A DNA stretch of 46,096 nucleotides from Bacteroidota bacterium (GTDB lineage: Bacteria > Bacteroidota > Rhodothermia > Rhodothermales > UBA10348), in assembly GCA_027622005.1 (NCBI GenBank), contig JAQBZH010000020.1, positions 1 to 46,096 of the forward strand, read 5' to 3'. The position numbers were made by a program, and so were the translations under genes. The stretch's first letter is position 1. Each line of letters opens with the position of its first letter. This document shows, piece by piece, positions 1 to 8,618 of this stretch. The notes below the pieces were generated by a model. The model was not told the DNA's origin. It did no database searches and saw only the letters and a program-made list of their open reading frames with translations.

Positions 1-51
1 TTTCGGCGCCCGCCAACCTGGATCGTCTTCCCACAATCCTCGCTTCGACGC

Positions 52-69
52 TTTGACCTAAGGGTCAAA
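52..69 (-). terminator. Possible weak terminator after the hsp20 gene
   Basis: A 7-bp perfect inverted repeat (TTTGACC / GGTCAAA, 4-nt loop) lies 20 bp beyond the stop of the small heat shock gene, which is read leftward. There is no U-run after the stem on the minus strand, so it may be only a 3'-end stabilising hairpin. Confidence 0.3.
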
Positions 70-89
70 ACCCTGCGAATTTCAAGTCG

Positions 90-536
90 CTAAGAGATCT
101 TAATTTTCTGTGGTTTGGTTTCTTCCAACTTGGGTACCCTCACAAACAGGACACCGTTTTCAAATCGGGCGTCGATTTTCGTCGCGTCGATCTTATTCGG
201 AAGTGAGAAGGAACGATAGAATCGGCCAGTTTGACGCTCCTCGCGAACTACCGTATCGCTTTCGGTCACAACACGAGAGTTCCGCTGGCCGGAAATGGTC
301 AATACGCCTTCGTGTAAATTGATTTGGATATCTTCTTTTCCCACGCCCGGAACGTCAGCTGCCAGTTCATAGGCATCCGTTGTCTCAACAACGTCCATTC
401 GTGGTTGCCAAGAAATAGGTTCGTTGCTGTCAGGATCCGTTCCCAACGAAGGGAAAAAATTGGAAAAAATGTGATCAAAGTCTCGCTGCATGCGGGAAAG
501 GTCAGCGCGGGGAGAGAATCGTATTACTTTGTTCAT
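90..536 (-). CDS. Small heat shock protein, Hsp20/alpha-crystallin family
   Basis: 148-aa ATP-independent holdase chaperone that would bind unfolding proteins in the cytoplasm as an oligomer. The N-terminal arm (about residues 1-42) has the usual aromatic-rich start with RDFDHIFSNFF. The alpha-crystallin domain follows (about 43-140), with the VDVVET-like first strand, the DVPGV motif and the conserved A-x-x-x-n-GVL-x-v-x-P signature near the end (FENGVLFVRVP). The C-terminal tail PQKIKIS carries the I-x-I/V motif that docks between dimers. Length is typical. The ATG start is supported by an AGAGGTGA Shine-Dalgarno-like sequence about 8 nt upstream on the minus strand. It stands alone, with a long non-coding region upstream. 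No CIRCE element was seen. Confidence 0.95.
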   Translation of the reverse strand: MNKVIRFSPRADLSRMQRDFDHIFSNFFPSLGTDPDSNEPISWQPRMDVVETTDAYELAADVPGVGKEDIQINLHEGVLTISGQRNSRVVTESDTVVREERQTGRFYRSFSLPNKIDATKIDARFENGVLFVRVPKLEETKPQKIKIS

Positions 537-902
537 GTTGGGTCACCTCTAGTGTTTGTTCAATCAAATTGAGTTTGTTCGAATCACGCGGTGGACTTTT
601 TCCGGCCTTCAATCGGCTCCGCCACCAAGCTTGATGACCAAAGAACAACAACCAGTGTGCCAACGGAAAAAAAGCGATAGTCCTCTGAAATAACGTCAGA
701 ATGAGAATGTCAGAGTTTCAGAGTTGAAAGTAACCTTACGTTTTGTGTCACCGACACGATGACAGAGGGCGCGACAAACTGTCTTTTTCAGTTCATCACG
801 CCCTGCCAAATGTTGGAGGCGGTAAATCTGGGAAAATCAGATCGATAGAGGGCCTGTGGTCTACGCAAAACAGCTTGAGATGCTCGACTAAAGCGGCGCG
901 AT
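537..902. other. 366-bp non-coding region upstream of hsp20
   Basis: No convincing gene was found here. It presumably holds the hsp20 promoter (leftward). Visible structure is limited to a small dyad GTGTC-ACC-GACAC at 745-757 and imperfect direct repeats TTTGTTCAATC / TTTGTTCGAATC at about 555-585. A 72-codon plus-strand frame at 743-961 overlaps the 3' end of the next gene and has no protein-like features. Confidence 0.5.
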
Positions 903-1130
903 TTAGTTTTTGTCGTCCAGGAGCTCTATCCCTTGTTGAACTTTCAATTTGCGGTATTTAAACAGACTTCGTGAAAGTCCGCCGAGCCCCAGTAGTCCCA
1001 TGATCAGGAAGAGGTAGGGCTTTTCGTAACCACCTGAAACGAATAGGTAAAGCCAGCTAGTCAGGATAATCACTCCCAAAAAAATGTTCGCCAATGTTCC
1101 GCTTTGAAAAGGACTGCCGAAGGATTTCAT
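903..1130 (-). CDS. Small two-helix membrane protein of unknown function
   Basis: 75 aa. Two hydrophobic segments (about residues 14-32 and 37-55) are separated by a short Gly-Gly-Tyr-Glu turn. A basic stretch (SLFKYRKLK) and an acidic tail follow, so both ends are probably cytoplasmic by the positive-inside rule. I recognise no family. It starts 27 bp after the fumarylacetoacetase stop on the same strand, so it is probably the last gene of that operon. The hydrophobic periodicity and operon position support it as a real gene. Its function is unknown. Confidence 0.6.
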   Translation of the reverse strand: MKSFGSPFQSGTLANIFLGVIILTSWLYLFVSGGYEKPYLFLIMGLLGLGGLSRSLFKYRKLKVQQGIELLDDKN

Positions 1131-1157
1131 GGCTTTTCGAGGATGGTCGTGATAATA

Positions 1158-2393
1158 TTAAACTGAGGGTAGAATTTTGCCCGATACCTCTCCGAAGCCT
1201 ATACGAATACCATTTTTTTCGGCAACGCCTTTCATCACTACGGTATCCCCATCGTTGATAAACTTGCGTTCAGTACCGTCGGAAAGCTGTACGGGCGTAG
1301 TTCCACGCCAGGTTATTTCCAGCATCGAACCAAAACTGCCTTTTTCAGGGCCTGAAATCGTGCCGGAAGCCATTAAATCCCCGGGCTTAATGTTGCACCC
1401 ACCGCTCGTATGATGCGCCAGTTGCTGGCAAATATTCCAATACAAGTGCTTGAAGTTGGATCGACAAACCACATTTTCAACATCGGAATTGGGAGGATTA
1501 ATGCTAACCTCTAACGAGATATCGAATGCCGAATCTCGTTCCGACCTCAAATAGGGTAGGGGTTCCGGGTCCTGTTTTGGACCTGGGCATCGGAAGGGTT
1601 CAAGGGCGTCCAGAGTCACAATCCAAGGCGAGATAGACGTCGCGAAGTTTTTGGCTAAAAAGGGGCCCAGGGGCACATATTCCCACGTTTGGATATCCCT
1701 AGCGCTCCAATCGTTCACCAAAACAAACCCAAAAATGTGTTCGGTCGCCTTTTCAATCGAAATGGATTCCCCTATCGTCGTTCCAGGTCCAGTGAAAAAA
1801 CCTACTTCTAACTCAAAATCAAGAAGCCTTGAGGGCCCAAAAACTGGGTCCGCGTTGTCTGCTTTCGTTTGACCTTTTGGCCTACGAATTTCGGTACCAG
1901 AAACTACAATTGAGCTGGCGCGCCCGTGGTAGGCAACAGGTAAGTGAAGCCAATTTGGTAGGAGGGCATTTTTAGGATCTCGAAAGAGCGATCCGACATT
2001 GGTTGCATGCTCACGGGAAGAGTAAAAGTCTGTGTAATCCCCAATTTGAGCTGGAAGTAGCATCGTGACGGCCTTTCGGGGAAATAGGGCCAGCGACCTT
2101 AGGTCCATATCATCCCGTAGGCGGCTGTTATCTTCAGAAAGCAACACCTGCAATGTGGACCGAACCAAGGTCCAAGTTTCTCTGCCAGCCGCCATAAAGT
2201 CATTCAGAGAAGAGCCTGAAAATACTTTTGTAGGCAACAAATGGGCCTTTTCAAGAGCGTCTAGATCGACAACCCAGTCCCCTAGGGCCGTGCCGGGACG
2301 GGCGCGCGTACTTCCATTGGGGAGAAAAATGCCATACGGCAAATTTTGAATGGGAAAATCACTACCAGGAGAAACATCAATAAAAGATCGCAT
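1158..2393 (-). CDS. fahA: Fumarylacetoacetase
   Basis: 411 aa. Hydrolyses 4-fumarylacetoacetate to fumarate and acetoacetate, the last step of tyrosine/phenylalanine breakdown through homogentisate, in the cytoplasm. An N-terminal SH3-like FAH_N domain (about 1-115) is followed by the catalytic FAH domain (about 120-405). Residues matching the mammalian active site are present: D122 and H129 (motif TDFYSSREHA), metal ligands E194 and E196 (LDFELEVGFF), D228 (NDWSARD), K248 (LAKNF) and T345 (SGTISGPE). Length is close to the usual about 420. Its start lies 40 bp after the stop of the 328-aa unknown gene, and the small membrane gene follows, so the three are likely co-transcribed. No other homogentisate-pathway gene is in the window. 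Confidence 0.96.
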   Translation of the reverse strand: MRSFIDVSPGSDFPIQNLPYGIFLPNGSTRARPGTALGDWVVDLDALEKAHLLPTKVFSGSSLNDFMAAGRETWTLVRSTLQVLLSEDNSRLRDDMDLRSLALFPRKAVTMLLPAQIGDYTDFYSSREHATNVGSLFRDPKNALLPNWLHLPVAYHGRASSIVVSGTEIRRPKGQTKADNADPVFGPSRLLDFELEVGFFTGPGTTIGESISIEKATEHIFGFVLVNDWSARDIQTWEYVPLGPFLAKNFATSISPWIVTLDALEPFRCPGPKQDPEPLPYLRSERDSAFDISLEVSINPPNSDVENVVCRSNFKHLYWNICQQLAHHTSGGCNIKPGDLMASGTISGPEKGSFGSMLEITWRGTTPVQLSDGTERKFINDGDTVVMKGVAEKNGIRIGFGEVSGKILPSV

Positions 2394-2433
2394 GGGGAAA
2401 GATATAATTGAGAGTCAAATCGGGGCCAAAGAC

Positions 2434-3420
2434 CTATTTGGAAAGCCAGCCTAAGTTCAGCAAATCAGCCCTGGGTTCGTTAAGGCTGCAGCTACCGATA
2501 GAAAGGCTCAGACTTCTTCGGTCTGCAATAAAATCAGTATTAGAAGCGGATAAGTCTTTCCAAAAGATACCTGAAGGGGTAAATACAAATGAATCGGAGT
2601 TTTGATCGTCCAAGATCTTGGAAATCTCGTGTACTTTAAGCTCATGGACCCTTCCCAGCGTTGTAGCAAAGAGAACGTTGATAAATCCATGCATTAAGTC
2701 CTTTTGATTTGCACAAATGTGCCGAATGGGATGGTGTAATCCAGCGGTAGCTTTAAAAGGGTACCGCATTTGGATGGCCGTATGAATGAAGCACGCCAAT
2801 TCGTCAACAGTGGGAAAATCGGTAGGGTCCATCCCGCCGCATCGAATCTTTCCGAATATCTTTTGACGAAAAGTGGAGCTCGCGAGCGCCATAAAAAAAA
2901 GTGGTACCTGATCCGAAAAAGAGGCCGATCGGACAATTTCCCCGAAGACGGACGCCGTACCGAATTCGGACGCTTCAAAAACATGGGATACGGCGGCCAC
3001 AGTTTGAACCGCTAACGAGGCATCGGAAAATGTCTGCGCTGGAAATCGAAATTCAAAAGCGTCGATCGCCGCTCTTCCACCCTGATTACGAACAAATTCG
3101 GCACATTGATTTAAATCCTCAGTGAGTATCACGGGCAAGGAATCTACGGTTGACGCGATTCTGGGAAGTACGTCGAACGAAAAGGGCCCCTGTTTAGGTG
3201 TTTTGTTCAGTAAAACGGCCAGTTCGTTCAGTCGACCTATAGGGACCACAAACGGACCCATCATCCACGCATCCGCACTAGAGCGATGACCCAAATATTC
3301 TTGCCACGCCGCTTCGAGAGGGAGAGCGGCCGGTGGAAATAGCCCAGCATAGTCAAATAGCCCATTCAAAAGCGTTTTTACGCTGGAGAATCGTGGGATG
3401 GATGGGGTCATTAAATCCAT
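2434..3420 (-). CDS. Conserved uncharacterised protein, first gene of the fumarylacetoacetase operon
   Basis: 328 aa, soluble, with no signal peptide or membrane segment. I cannot name a domain. An N-terminal FDYAGLFPPA motif (about 23-32) precedes a middle region rich in alternating strands and helices. A C-terminal block contains KIRCGG (about 199-204), FPTVDELACFI and FKATAGLHHP (about 231-240). The lysine-bearing strand ends and the Gly-Leu-His-His-Pro loop look like a TIM-barrel or aldolase-type active site, but that is inference. Start: ATG at 3420, with a second ATG four codons in. Neither has a clear ribosome site. It leads an operon with fahA 40 bp downstream, so a role in aromatic amino acid degradation is plausible. 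A perfect dyad lies about 55-70 bp upstream. Confidence 0.75.
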   Translation of the reverse strand: MDLMTPSIPRFSSVKTLLNGLFDYAGLFPPAALPLEAAWQEYLGHRSSADAWMMGPFVVPIGRLNELAVLLNKTPKQGPFSFDVLPRIASTVDSLPVILTEDLNQCAEFVRNQGGRAAIDAFEFRFPAQTFSDASLAVQTVAAVSHVFEASEFGTASVFGEIVRSASFSDQVPLFFMALASSTFRQKIFGKIRCGGMDPTDFPTVDELACFIHTAIQMRYPFKATAGLHHPIRHICANQKDLMHGFINVLFATTLGRVHELKVHEISKILDDQNSDSFVFTPSGIFWKDLSASNTDFIADRRSLSLSIGSCSLNEPRADLLNLGWLSK

Positions 3421-3474
3421 TTAAACCGTAAAAAGAGTGAAAAAAGGCAACTCTGATGGGTGCACAGAGTCTTG

Positions 3475-3490
3475 ACCAAGAACTCTTGGT
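3475..3490. promoter_or_regulatory. Palindrome upstream of the fahA operon (candidate operator)
   Basis: ACCAAGA-AC-TCTTGGT is a perfect dyad with 7-bp arms, 55-70 bp upstream of the operon's first ATG, in the 290-bp divergent region shared with the TPR lipoprotein gene. A second, AT-rich palindrome (GTAATATTAC, 3513-3522) lies 23 bp further out. Spacing and symmetry fit a dimeric repressor or activator site. No regulator gene is adjacent, so the binder is unknown. Confidence 0.4.
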
Positions 3491-3719
3491 TAAACCTTGT
3501 TTGAACTAGATTGTAATATTACCTTGAAAGACCGAAAAAACTCCATTCAAGGCAGAATATCTTAAGGATAGTTTAAAATTGATCGAGTGTTTTCGGAAAT
3601 ACCGTACCATTTGGATGAGTTTTTTTCAAAGTCTCGTTCTAAAGTTTGACCTGTGACATAACAGGAACGAAAATGGTGCACATCACTCTACGTTTGAACG
3701 TTACCTACATATGGTAGTC

Positions 3720-4931
3720 ATGAAGAGATTCCCCATTCTCCTAAGCCTTCTTCTAGGCGTATTTTTGCTTGCCGGGGCCGATGGCTGCTCTAGCGACCCT
3801 AACGTCGAAGGCGCCAAGCTCGATCTTCGAAATCAAGATTACGACCGAGCGCTTCAAAATCTAAATACTGCTCTCGAAAAGAATCCTCTGAATTCGGAAG
3901 CTTTAGAGCTCAAAGGTCGTGTTTTATCCGATCAGGCCTTTGCGACGCTGGATCCCGATCAACACATCGTATTGATTCACGAAATGATCAAGGCATTCGC
4001 CAAAGCGAAAGAAGTTGATCCATTGCTGACGGAATCAGTGACCAATAGCATGCGTTTTGCTTACGCGAGTGAATTTACCCGGGGCATTCAGGCCTTCAAC
4101 CGTGGTAGAAATGACGCTGCAGAATTTATTGTTGCTGCCAAGTACTTCCATACAGCCGGGGACATTTTCCCTGACTCTTCGGGGGCTTATGTCAATGAAG
4201 GCTATGCGTACATGAACGCTAATCAGCCAGAAAGCGCCATGGTGCCTTTTGAGAACGCGATTAAAGCGGGTGACATTGAACCAGATACCTACCGTTTTCT
4301 AGCAGGCCTTTATCAGACGTACAATCGTTCAGAAGAAGGGATTGCTCTGCTTGAAAAAGCAAGCGAAATGTACCCTGAAAATATTGACGTTCAGACGGAA
4401 TTGTTGAACGCTTATCAGGTTTCTGGCCAAATTGACAAAGCGCTTGACCGCTACAAAGATGCTGTGGCGCGTGAACCTGACAACAAGTTGTTCCGATACA
4501 ATTACGGCTCACTTTTGGTTCAGGTTCAACGTTACGAAGAGGCCATTGCCCAGCTTGAAGCTGCCATCGCGCTAGACGCTGACTATACCAACGCCCATTA
4601 CAACGTCGGCGCTGCTTATATCAATATGGCCGTTGATGTGAATCAACAAGTAAGCGATCTGGATGATAAGCTTCGCGCCGAGCGTGGAGGTTTGAGTCGC
4701 GCTGAAATCCAGACCAGAGAAGCCGCGATCGATGCGCTAGTAGAGCGTCGTAAAGAGCTTTTTGGCCTAGCTGTTGCTCCTTTGGAAAAAGCAAAGACCC
4801 TGTTTGAAGCAGCTGGGGAGGACGCAAGTGACGTATGTCGTGCGCTATACCAGTCTTACGTCCAGGTCAATGAAGTCGAAAAAGCACAGGGCATCTCAGA
4901 CTGTGCCGGATATGCTGATTCAGATAATTAA
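3720..4931 (+). CDS. TPR-repeat lipoprotein
   Basis: 403 aa from ATG 3720. An in-frame ATG nine bases earlier (3711) is possible, but the later start gives a cleaner signal peptide (MKRFPILLSLLLGVFLLAGADGC). The likely lipidated cysteine is in ADGCSS. D at -2 is unusual for a lipobox but tolerated in Bacteroidota. Mature residues carry at least six tetratricopeptide repeats of about 34 aa (for example NYGSLLVQVQRYEEAIAQLE and NVGAAYINMA). A charged, coiled-coil-like insertion follows (DLDDKLRAERGGLSRAEIQTREAAIDALVERRKE). It probably acts as a periplasmic or outer-membrane scaffold. It is monocistronic, with a divergent operon upstream and a strong hairpin 72 bp after the stop. Confidence 0.85.
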   Translation: MKRFPILLSLLLGVFLLAGADGCSSDPNVEGAKLDLRNQDYDRALQNLNTALEKNPLNSEALELKGRVLSDQAFATLDPDQHIVLIHEMIKAFAKAKEVDPLLTESVTNSMRFAYASEFTRGIQAFNRGRNDAAEFIVAAKYFHTAGDIFPDSSGAYVNEGYAYMNANQPESAMVPFENAIKAGDIEPDTYRFLAGLYQTYNRSEEGIALLEKASEMYPENIDVQTELLNAYQVSGQIDKALDRYKDAVAREPDNKLFRYNYGSLLVQVQRYEEAIAQLEAAIALDADYTNAHYNVGAAYINMAVDVNQQVSDLDDKLRAERGGLSRAEIQTREAAIDALVERRKELFGLAVAPLEKAKTLFEAAGEDASDVCRALYQSYVQVNEVEKAQGISDCAGYADSDN

Positions 4932-5002
4932 GCATCAATATGGAGGTAATTCGCGGATATTTTAGCTCGATATGGTCGCCCGCGGAGAAATAATTGTCTA
5001 GG

Positions 5003-5038
5003 ATTCGGGGCCGGGCTAGAAAAAGCCCGGCCCCGAAT
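5003..5038 (+). terminator. Strong hairpin terminator after the TPR lipoprotein gene
   Basis: A 15-bp perfect stem (5003-5017 pairs with 5024-5038) has the core GGGGCCGGGCT and a 6-nt AGAAAA loop, followed by TGTATATA. The stem is very GC-rich. The U-tract is weak but AT-rich. It ends 41 bp before the next start and is inconsistent with any upstream start for that gene. Confidence 0.7.
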
Positions 5039-5079
5039 TGTATATACCGCCACCACGTTCCCATTTTCATTTTTTTCCC

Positions 5080-6249
5080 ATGAAGTCATTCGAACTCGGA
5101 CAATTTGGTCTAGGCACCAAGGCCGTTCACGCAGGACAAGCACCTGATCCGACCACGGGTGCCGTCATGACGCCGATCTATCAGACGTCCACGTACGCCC
5201 AATCAGCTCCTGGTGTGCACCAAGGTCATGAATATGCCAGGGTTACAAATCCGACTAGAACGGCGTTAGAAGGCAATTTAGCCGCCCTGGAATCTGCTGC
5301 ATTCGGTATTTGTTTTTCTTCTGGAGTAGCTGCCACGGATGCCATTGTGCGGTGTTTGCGCCCGGGGGACCACATTCTGGCTTCCAACGATCTATATGGT
5401 GGAACTTATCGATTGATGAAGCAGGTTTTCGGTCCGTTTGGGATCGAGTCGGACTTTGTCGATATGTCTGATTTATCCGTGGTCAAATCGTCCCTAAAAG
5501 CCAATACGAAATTGGTTTGGATTGAGACACCCACTAATCCGCTTGTTCGGGTTGTCGATTTAAAAGCTTTGTGTGACCTAGCGCACGCCAATGGCGCTGT
5601 GGCAGCGGTCGATAATACTTTTGCATCGCCCATTTTGCAGAGACCGCTGGAATGGGGAGCCGATTTGGTCGTTCATTCAACTACCAAATATTTGGGCGGT
5701 CACTCCGATGTTATTGGAGGAGCAGTTTGTACCAACAGTTCTGAATGGAACGAAAAACTGCGCTTTTTGATCAAATCAGCGGGCGCAGTACCAGGACCAA
5801 TGGATTGTTTTTTGACCCTTCGCGGTACTAAAACACTCCAAATTCGGATGGAGCGGCATTGCTCTAACGCGCAAGCGATTGCCGAATACCTCGAGAATCA
5901 CCCAAAAATAGGGAAAGTGTATTATCCGGGCTTACCCAGCTTTGCCGGACACGAATTGGCCAAGAGACAAATGGACGGATTCGGGGGGATGGTGTCCTTT
6001 CTTTTAAAAAATGACAACATCAAGGACGCCACAACGGTCATGTCGTCGACCAATGTATTTACGCTGGCAGAAAGTCTGGGGGGCGTAGAAAGCCTGATGA
6101 ACCATCCTGCGACTATGACGCATGCTTCCATTCCTAAGGCGGAGCGTGAAGCTGCCGGCCTTTCAGATACATTGATTCGGCTATCTGTGGGAATCGAAGA
6201 CCTGAAAGACCTTATCGCAGATCTTGAACAAGCGCTCGCACGGGTATAA
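5080..6249 (+). CDS. Cystathionine gamma-synthase / gamma-lyase family PLP enzyme
   Basis: 389 aa, Cys/Met-metabolism PLP-dependent enzyme of the transsulfuration pathway. It either makes cystathionine from an activated homoserine and cysteine or cleaves it to cysteine. The two cannot be separated by eye. Visible landmarks are YARVTNPT (about 52-59, phosphate-binding Tyr/Arg from the neighbouring subunit), SSGVAA (cofactor phosphate loop), DNTFASP (D178, pyridine nitrogen), HSTTKYLGGHSD with the Schiff-base lysine K203, and C-terminal SDTLIRLSVGIED. The ATG at 5080 matches the usual N-terminus. The longer reading from TTG 5038 would begin inside the terminator hairpin. There is no Shine-Dalgarno sequence before the ATG. 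It is convergent with the E1 gene. Confidence 0.92.
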   Translation: MKSFELGQFGLGTKAVHAGQAPDPTTGAVMTPIYQTSTYAQSAPGVHQGHEYARVTNPTRTALEGNLAALESAAFGICFSSGVAATDAIVRCLRPGDHILASNDLYGGTYRLMKQVFGPFGIESDFVDMSDLSVVKSSLKANTKLVWIETPTNPLVRVVDLKALCDLAHANGAVAAVDNTFASPILQRPLEWGADLVVHSTTKYLGGHSDVIGGAVCTNSSEWNEKLRFLIKSAGAVPGPMDCFLTLRGTKTLQIRMERHCSNAQAIAEYLENHPKIGKVYYPGLPSFAGHELAKRQMDGFGGMVSFLLKNDNIKDATTVMSSTNVFTLAESLGGVESLMNHPATMTHASIPKAEREAAGLSDTLIRLSVGIEDLKDLIADLEQALARV

Positions 6250-6320
6250 AGCCAGACAATCGTCTCAATACGAGTATCTAGGCAAAGCTTTTAGGATCCG
6301 TTAGTCCTCACAAAGAGGTG

Positions 6321-8459
6321 CTAGTGGTTTACTAACGCTCGGGCAGCTTGAATCACGTCTTCATCATCGGGGAGCAATGCTCGTTCTAGTGAATCGGCAA
6401 ACGCGATTGGAGAAAATTTGCCTGCTAGCCGCTTGACTGGAGCATCGAGCTCATAAAATGCTTGATCGCTAATCTGAGCAGCGAGTTCAGCTCCGTAGCC
6501 AAGGAACTCATGGTCTTCATAGACGACGAGCGCCCGATTGGTTTTATGAACTGAAGCCATCACCGTATCCATATCGACCGGCAACAACGTCCTAAGGTCG
6601 ATAATTTCAACAGAAATGCCTTCTTTTTCCAAAACACGGGCTGCATTCGTGGATTTGTGCACCATCATCCCATAGGTGATGATCGTCAAATCCGACCCTT
6701 CTCGAACAATTCGGGCTTTACCGAAGGGTAGGAGGTAATTTTCGTCAGGTTCCGGGCTTCTAGCTGCCGCCGACCGATACAACGCTTTATGCTCCATGAA
6801 CAAAACAGGGTCTTCCATCCGAATGGCTGCTTTCAGCAATCCTTTGGCATCGGCTGCGTTGGATGGCATGGCGATCTGAAACCCAGGCATATGGGCAAAG
6901 AAGGCTTCAATGTTTTGGGAATGACACAAACCACCGTGGATGTAGCCTCCAACCGGTACGCGGATTACCATAGGGCAAGCCCAATCGTTGTTCGAGCGAT
7001 ACCGATAGGACGCAACCTGGTTACGAAGCGCTTGCATCGCTGGCCAGATGTAGTCTCCAAACTGAATTTCAACTACGGGTTTATACCCGGCAGACGCAAA
7101 TCCAACGGCTGTTCCAATGATGGAGGCCTCGGCTAACGGCGTATTGAAGCACCGTTTGGGTCCAAATGCATCCGTCAGGTCCCTCGTAGCCGTAAATACT
7201 CCACCCTTTCCACCGGCCACATCTTCGCCGTATACCAAAACGCGATCATCACGGCGCATTTCTTCGTGCAACGCATGGTTGATCGCGTCAACCACAACTA
7301 TTTGGGGCCCGGATGGAATAGTTGCTTCATACTCGAGACCAAGATCGCCTTCAAATAAGACGTGTCGGGTGGCCGTTGCAGGGTCAGGATCGTCCTGTGC
7401 ATCAGCCCAAGCGGCCGCTTTGTCCACTTCTAACTGAACCTCCTTTCGAAGCCGCTTAATATCTTCCTGAGATAGAAGCCCATCATTTACAAGGCGGTTT
7501 TCCAACTGTAGAATCGGATCCTCGCGTTGGTCGGCTTCCAATTCTTCGGCCGTTCGATACTTCGTATGATTGTCAGAGGATGAATGGGGTAGCAAGCGAA
7601 CGAGATCGGCTACGAGACAAACAGGTCCTTTTCCGGCCTTAATGTGTTCAATTGCTTGCTTGGCGGCCGAATACGTTTCAAAAAAGTCCGTTCCATCGAC
7701 GTGGATGCGGGCCAAGCCTTCGTAGCCGCGTGCCAACTTGAACGCCGAACCACCTGCCGTCTGGTCCCGAACAGGGACCGAGATCGCATACCCATTATCC
7801 TGAACCACGAACAAAACAGGAGCTTTTTCGCGAGCAGCCCAATTCAAAGCTTCGTGGAAATCCCCTTGGGAAGTTGCTCCATCGCCACATGAGCAATAGA
7901 CGTAAGCGTCGGTTATCCCATCCCGCTGCAACGCCAATCCGGCTCCTACAGCCGGCAAAAATTGTGCGCCAACGGAGGATGAGATCGGTAAAATATTTCT
8001 GGATCGATTGCCAAAATGTTCAGCCATTTGCCGTCCACCCGAATTCGGGTCTACAGCCTTGGCCAGATGGTGAAGCAGTACCTCGTTGGAATCGCCACCT
8101 AACATGAGATACATCATCATGTCGCGGTAATAAAGGCTGAACCAATCCTTGCCCGGTTGACTAAGAAGACCGATGGCGGCTTGAGTGGCTTCGTGTCCAG
8201 CACATCCAATATGGGAAAATCCTTTTCCCTGTTTCAACAGGTTTAGCATTTTCTCATCTAACCGACGAGAAGTCAACATTGTCCGATAAACACCAATCAA
8301 GGTGTCGGCTTCAAAATAATCGGTTCCAATCTCGATCACATCGAAATCACCCTTGAATTTGACTCTTCCATTGGTGGACGAGATCAATTCAACGGTACGT
8401 GTCGAACCATCGCCCTCAGGAGAGCTTGAATTTTTGGTCGTTTTCGATGTTTTTGCCAT
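6321..8459 (-). CDS. Fused E1 alpha/beta subunit of a branched-chain-type 2-oxo acid dehydrogenase
   Basis: 712 aa from the ATG at 8459. The reading frame extends to a TTG at 8492, but the ATG form (MAKTSKTTKN) is preferred. The protein joins the two E1 subunits of a TPP-dependent 2-oxo acid dehydrogenase (2-oxoisovalerate type). The alpha half (about 45-375) has GCAGHEATQ and the TPP/Mg motif GDGATSQG with N222 in QDNGYAISVP. The beta half (about 385-712) has VYGEDVAGGKGGVF and the C-terminal transketolase domain (ITYGMMVHKS, HEFLGYGAELAAQI). Such fusions are common in Bacteroidota. It decarboxylates the keto acid and acylates an E2 lipoyl domain. No E2 or E3 gene is nearby. TPP dependence links it to the riboswitch-controlled receptor at 18.5 kb. 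Confidence 0.93.
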   Translation of the reverse strand: MAKTSKTTKNSSSPEGDGSTRTVELISSTNGRVKFKGDFDVIEIGTDYFEADTLIGVYRTMLTSRRLDEKMLNLLKQGKGFSHIGCAGHEATQAAIGLLSQPGKDWFSLYYRDMMMYLMLGGDSNEVLLHHLAKAVDPNSGGRQMAEHFGNRSRNILPISSSVGAQFLPAVGAGLALQRDGITDAYVYCSCGDGATSQGDFHEALNWAAREKAPVLFVVQDNGYAISVPVRDQTAGGSAFKLARGYEGLARIHVDGTDFFETYSAAKQAIEHIKAGKGPVCLVADLVRLLPHSSSDNHTKYRTAEELEADQREDPILQLENRLVNDGLLSQEDIKRLRKEVQLEVDKAAAWADAQDDPDPATATRHVLFEGDLGLEYEATIPSGPQIVVVDAINHALHEEMRRDDRVLVYGEDVAGGKGGVFTATRDLTDAFGPKRCFNTPLAEASIIGTAVGFASAGYKPVVEIQFGDYIWPAMQALRNQVASYRYRSNNDWACPMVIRVPVGGYIHGGLCHSQNIEAFFAHMPGFQIAMPSNAADAKGLLKAAIRMEDPVLFMEHKALYRSAAARSPEPDENYLLPFGKARIVREGSDLTIITYGMMVHKSTNAARVLEKEGISVEIIDLRTLLPVDMDTVMASVHKTNRALVVYEDHEFLGYGAELAAQISDQAFYELDAPVKRLAGKFSPIAFADSLERALLPDDEDVIQAARALVNH

Positions 8460-8602
8460 TAGAGCTTGGTCAAATTCAAAAATGCAGGTCAAAGAAGAAA
8501 TACTAATGACGAGAATACGAAAATGTTTGCATTATCGTGAAAACTCGGCGTGAAGCTTCCCCAAAAAACAACACCGCTAATTCAGGCCCGAGGCAGAGAG
8601 AG

Positions 8603-8617
8603 GAGTCCGAAGGACTC
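8603..8617 (-). terminator. Probable terminator of the two-component operon
   Basis: GAGTCC-TTC-GGACTC on the minus strand begins 1-2 bases after the kinase stop codon and is followed by a pyrimidine-rich tail (TCCTCTCTCT). The stem is only 6 bp but compact, with a tri-loop. Confidence 0.4.
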
Positions 8618-8618
8618 T

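Noticed and set aside
743-961. Plus-strand 72-codon frame
   Set aside because: It has no family resemblance or ribosome site and overlaps the 3' end of the small membrane gene on the other strand.
3689-3696. TACGTTTG as a Bacteroidetes-type -7 promoter box for the TPR lipoprotein
   Set aside because: No matching TTG -33 element lies at the right distance, and it sits only 15-24 bp from the start codon.
5038-5079. Longer start (TTG) for the cystathionine enzyme
   Set aside because: It begins at the end of the terminator hairpin. The ATG at 5080 matches the family N-terminus.
8460-8492. TTG-initiated extension of the E1 gene
   Set aside because: It adds 11 residues of no family character, and the ATG at 8459 gives a normal N-terminus.
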